NCBI RefSeq assembly: GCF_014646695.1 | Contig: NZ_BMNT01000038.1 | Coordinates: forward strand, 1-64,000 | Direction of reading: 5' to 3' | DNA from: Sphaerisporangium melleum | GTDB taxonomy: Bacteria > Actinomycetota > Actinomycetes > Streptosporangiales > Streptosporangiaceae | DNA length: 64,000 nucleotides | Part shown: piece after piece, positions 62,301-64,000 of the stretch | Layout: the number at the start of each line of letters is the position of its first letter | Position numbering within the stretch: position 1 is the stretch's first letter | Notes under the pieces: model-generated | What the model was told of the DNA's origin: nothing | Seen by the model: the letters and a program-made list of their open reading frames with translations, nothing else | Database searches by the model: none | Position numbers and translations under genes: made by a program

Positions 62301-63238
62301 CGTCCTGGGACGACGTGCCTTTGCCCGAGCCTTCCTGGGATGACCCGGGTGAGGCCGCCTGGGACGAGGCGCCCTGGGACGAGGTGTTCGCGGACGAGGC
62401 GCTGTGGGACGAGGCGACCCCGGCGGACGCCTCTCGGCCCGAGGCGTTCCCGCAGGACGCCACGCGAGACGAAATGCCCGCCCGCAACGCGCAGGAGCAC
62501 CGGCCGTCCGAGGAGATCCCGATCGCCGAGGCCGCGCTGAAGGAATGGGAGCGCGAGCGCGTCCGGGCCTGGGCGCGCGACACCGAGCTGCTGCTCAGAG
62601 AGCGGGAGCAGGGCAGGCGGCGTGGGGGCGGCCTCGTGGAGCTGCCCGCGCACCTGACCGTGTCCTCGCTGGTCACCCTCGCGGCCGATCCCACCGCGCT
62701 GGCCCGGCAGATCCGCCGCCCGCTGCCGCACCGGCCCGCGCCGCTCGCGCGCCGTGGCACGGCCTTCCACCGCTGGCTGGAGGGACGCTGGGGCCAGCAG
62801 CGGCTGATCGACGACCTGGAGCTGCCCGGCGCGTCCGACGAGCTGTCGGAGACCGACGTCCGGCTCGCCGAGCTGCAGGCCAGGTTCGAGGAGAGCACCT
62901 GGGCGGCCCTGGAACCGGTCGACCTGGAGGTGCCGTTCGAGACGATGATCGCCGACCGGCTGGTGCGCGGCCGCATGGACGCCGTCTTCACCGAGGACGA
63001 CGGGTACGTGGTCGTCGACTGGAAGACCGGCGAGCCCCCGCGCGGGCGGGCCGGCGCGGCCGCGTCGGTGCAGCTCGCCGCCTACCGGCTGGCCTGGGCC
63101 CGGCTCGCCGGAGTCCCGCTGGACAAGGTCGGCGCCGCCTTCCACTACGTGCGGCTCAACCAGACCGTCCGTCCCGTCGACCTTCTCGACGCCGCCGGCC
63201 TGGTCCGCCTCGTCGAGTCCGTCCCCACGGACGCCTGA
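59396..63238 (+). CDS. adnB: AdnB-like UvrD-type helicase-nuclease subunit with acidic insert
   Basis: This 1280-residue subunit is longer than the roughly 1100 residues usual for AdnB. Helicase motifs are GAGSGKSE (55-62), DEYQDTS (from 286), QSIYGWRG and TVHASKGLEWPVV. The C-terminal nuclease has D1208-x-K1210 (VVDWKTGE) without the Fe-S cysteines. Between the two, residues about 880-1035 are a Ser/Ala/Pro-rich stretch and then an acidic Trp-rich stretch (SWDDPGEAAWDEAPWDEVF). GTG 59396 lies 124 bases after adnA, with TAGCGT (59378-59383) as a possible own promoter. Confidence 0.93.
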   Translation: MLGAHPPAPAAGRDDTRPALISPAELADKLGIPPPTPQQAAVIEAPLEPTVVVAGAGSGKSETMAGRVVWLVANGLVHPERVLGLTFTRKAAAELAARVRKRLTRLAEVGLAPAELLETEPTVSTYHSYAARLVTDHALREAMEPTMRLVSPAISWQMAARVVGRYDGPMDRIDLAPPSVTAAVLELAGELAEHLRTPGDVREVGHWLDERLARLTGRPTLVQRRPVRTQEIREQFLPLVEAYEREKRRREVIDYGDQMALAARIADRHPEVGVIERGRFSVVLLDEYQDTSHAQLVLLRALFGGGHPVTAVGDPCQSIYGWRGASSGNLRRFVHDFPTAAGRPAPVRRLSVSFRNGERVLDVAARVQGPLRAEAREVPVLVPGGNRVGRGRVICAFHETADGEAEWIAGEVVRLLGREVAPDGLPWGDGERDKLREKVKSSGPWGGPMALQPQDVAVLARKRSQFPALRRALEARGIPVEVVGLGGLLTVPEVADLVATLRVLYEPTAGDALARLLAGPRWRIGPADLKALGDLARELTATTRGGPAADDPLEQAVTDMREERGSLVDALDELADRSEWLERFSPLARARLPRLAHELRVLRAHAGQPLPDLISEIERRTGLDIEVAARGGGPLAARADLDAFLDAASRFAGDAEDPTLGAFLAYLKAAEAEEFGLEAGRVGETNSVKLMTVHASKGLEWPVVIVPGLSQITSRRGGPAKGSVFPATPATNSRWTENPRKLPYSLRGDRSDLPALAGLEKDDLAEFDERCRERDLMEERRLAYVAVTRAHYLLIASGYRWGSAARPLEPSDFLREVRDSGGQVAQWAPEMAEGAANPLLAEPASASWPVTPEGERQDAVRSGAALVFAALGHLSAAPAASGPPAAPPSSTAPGSSAAPASSAVPGSSAAPGPRSDASSVSVPMPPAAGQNGDVSRAAPFLDEPAQDAPFPDEAARDLPQAPAASLNGASWDDVPLPEPSWDDPGEAAWDEAPWDEVFADEALWDEATPADASRPEAFPQDATRDEMPARNAQEHRPSEEIPIAEAALKEWERERVRAWARDTELLLREREQGRRRGGGLVELPAHLTVSSLVTLAADPTALARQIRRPLPHRPAPLARRGTAFHRWLEGRWGQQRLIDDLELPGASDELSETDVRLAELQARFEESTWAALEPVDLEVPFETMIADRLVRGRMDAVFTEDDGYVVVDWKTGEPPRGRAGAAASVQLAAYRLAWARLAGVPLDKVGAAFHYVRLNQTVRPVDLLDAAGLVRLVESVPTDA

Positions 63239-63243
63239 CGGCG

Positions 63244-63271
63244 GGCCGGCGCGCAGGTCAGCGCGCCGGCC
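63244..63271. terminator. Bidirectional terminator overlapping kinase stop
   Basis: GGCCGGCGCGC and GCGCGCCGGCC form an 11-bp stem around AGGTCA. The loop contains the kinase stop codon. Confidence 0.75.
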
Positions 63272-64000
63272 CCGCGGCGGCGCGAGGTCCACTGGCAGCC
63301 ATGGGGGAGCGGCCCGCCGGCGGCAGCCGGAGGACGAAGCGGGCACCCTGTACGGAGTCCTCGACGCGCAGCGTGCCTCCGTGGGCCTCGGCTATCTCGC
63401 GCGAGATGGCCAGCCCGAGGCCGCTGCCCGACGGGTCGAGCCGCCGGCCGTCCGCGAGCCGGGTGAACCGGGCGAAGACCCGCTCACGGTCTTCGGGCGC
63501 GATGCCGTCGCCGTCGTCGCTGACCACCAGCGTCGCCTCGCCCGCGGTGAGGCACGCGGTGACCCGGGCCCCGCTGCGGGCATGCCGCTGGGCGTTGGCG
63601 ACGAGGTTCTCCACGATGCGCATGAGCCCTATCCGCGAGCCCGACACCCACACCGGCCCCCCGGCCCGTACGCGCACCGGCACCCGCCAGGCGCGCCCGC
63701 CGACGACCTCGCGGGCCAGGGCGGTGAGGTCGACCGTTTCGGGTGAGGACCGGTCGGCGCCGCTCAGGCGGGCCAGCACCAGGAGGTCGTCGACGATCGA
63801 CCCCAGCCGGTCGGTGGTCGACAGGGCCGTACGAAGCGCCTCGCGCTGATCCACCTCCTCCGGATGGGCGAGCGCCTCCTCCAGCCCCACCCGCAACCCG
63901 GCGATCGGGGACCGCAGCTCGTGCGAGGCGTCCGAGGCGAAGCGGCGCTGCTGCTTGACCGCGTTCTCCAGCCGCGCGAGCGTGCGGTTGGCGGTCTCGG
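63258..64000 (-). CDS. Sensor histidine kinase, C-terminal part
   Basis: The 5' end lies beyond the window. The visible 247 codons hold the phosphoacceptor H box (FASDASHELRSPIAGLR, codons near 63910), the N box ENLVANAQRHA, G1 box DDGDGI, F box and G2 box SGSGLGLAI. All ATP-binding elements of a HisKA/HATPase_c kinase are intact. The segment before the H box looks like the end of a HAMP linker, so a membrane sensor is likely. No response regulator is visible within the window. Confidence 0.95.
   Translation of the reverse strand, partial: ETANRTLARLENAVKQQRRFASDASHELRSPIAGLRVGLEEALAHPEEVDQREALRTALSTTDRLGSIVDDLLVLARLSGADRSSPETVDLTALAREVVGGRAWRVPVRVRAGGPVWVSGSRIGLMRIVENLVANAQRHARSGARVTACLTAGEATLVVSDDGDGIAPEDRERVFARFTRLADGRRLDPSGSGLGLAISREIAEAHGGTLRVEDSVQGARFVLRLPPAGRSPMAASGPRAAAGPAR

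Overview
The window is chromosomal DNA of very high G+C content, with almost every third codon position G or C. GTG starts are frequent, and start codons are repeatedly preceded at 6-7 bases by a TAnnnT box. It contains a complete actinobacterial gene set: a sigE-rseA-htrA-tatB cluster, mycothiol-era housekeeping genes, an AdnAB-type helicase-nuclease, mycosin-like proteases and F420-type oxidoreductases. Gene order and protein style suggest a spore-forming Streptosporangiales-type actinomycete (Nonomuraea, Streptosporangium or a relative). That genus-level placement is inference. I saw no rRNA, tRNA, insertion sequence, prophage or CRISPR array.

Layout. 1-4.4 kb: the end of a secreted GH10 xylanase with a CBM2 module, a divergent MarR/flavin-oxidoreductase pair, an F420-type NADP oxidoreductase and a LOG-family protein. 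4.4-7.7 kb: DivIVA-like protein, Tag glycosylase, DUF3117 and leucyl aminopeptidase. 7.7-15.4 kb: the O-methyltransferase / sigE / anti-sigma / htrA / tatB / mrp / DUF1003 / MgtE-CBS block, which keeps the order known around sigE in Mycobacterium tuberculosis (Rv1220c-Rv1232c). 15.4-29.3 kb: metabolism and transport (EamA, BioY, CoA-ester lyase), membrane and secreted proteins of unknown role, a CPBP protease, a 1148-residue membrane beta-propeller protein, NUDIX, a degenerate metallo-beta-lactamase-fold protein and a RecB-like Fe-S nuclease. 29.4-63.2 kb: a second block that follows the M. tuberculosis Rv3211-Rv3201c order (DEAD-box helicase, MiaE-like protein, DUF3107, TetR, MoeZ, alkyltransferase-like protein, AdnA, AdnB). 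It is interrupted by a divergent LigD-polymerase/Ku end-joining pair, a Gly/His-rich secreted protein, a duplicated mycosin-like protease operon, a TagF-like wall polymerase, a large LuxR regulator, a secreted M4 metalloprotease and a xi-class glutathione transferase-like protein. The window ends inside a sensor histidine kinase.

How the genes work together. Two double-strand-break systems sit within 30 kb: Ku plus a stand-alone polymerase, and AdnAB. The sigE block is an envelope-stress circuit: sigma factor, anti-sigma factor, surface protease HtrA and Tat translocation. A sequence matching the ECF promoter consensus lies upstream of sigE. The most novel-looking locus is 40.7-45.0 kb. It holds two tandem copies of a two-gene module: an unrecognised membrane protein with a four-cysteine ectodomain, coupled by a 7-base overlap to a membrane-anchored subtilisin-like protease. 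No ESX secretion genes are present nearby.
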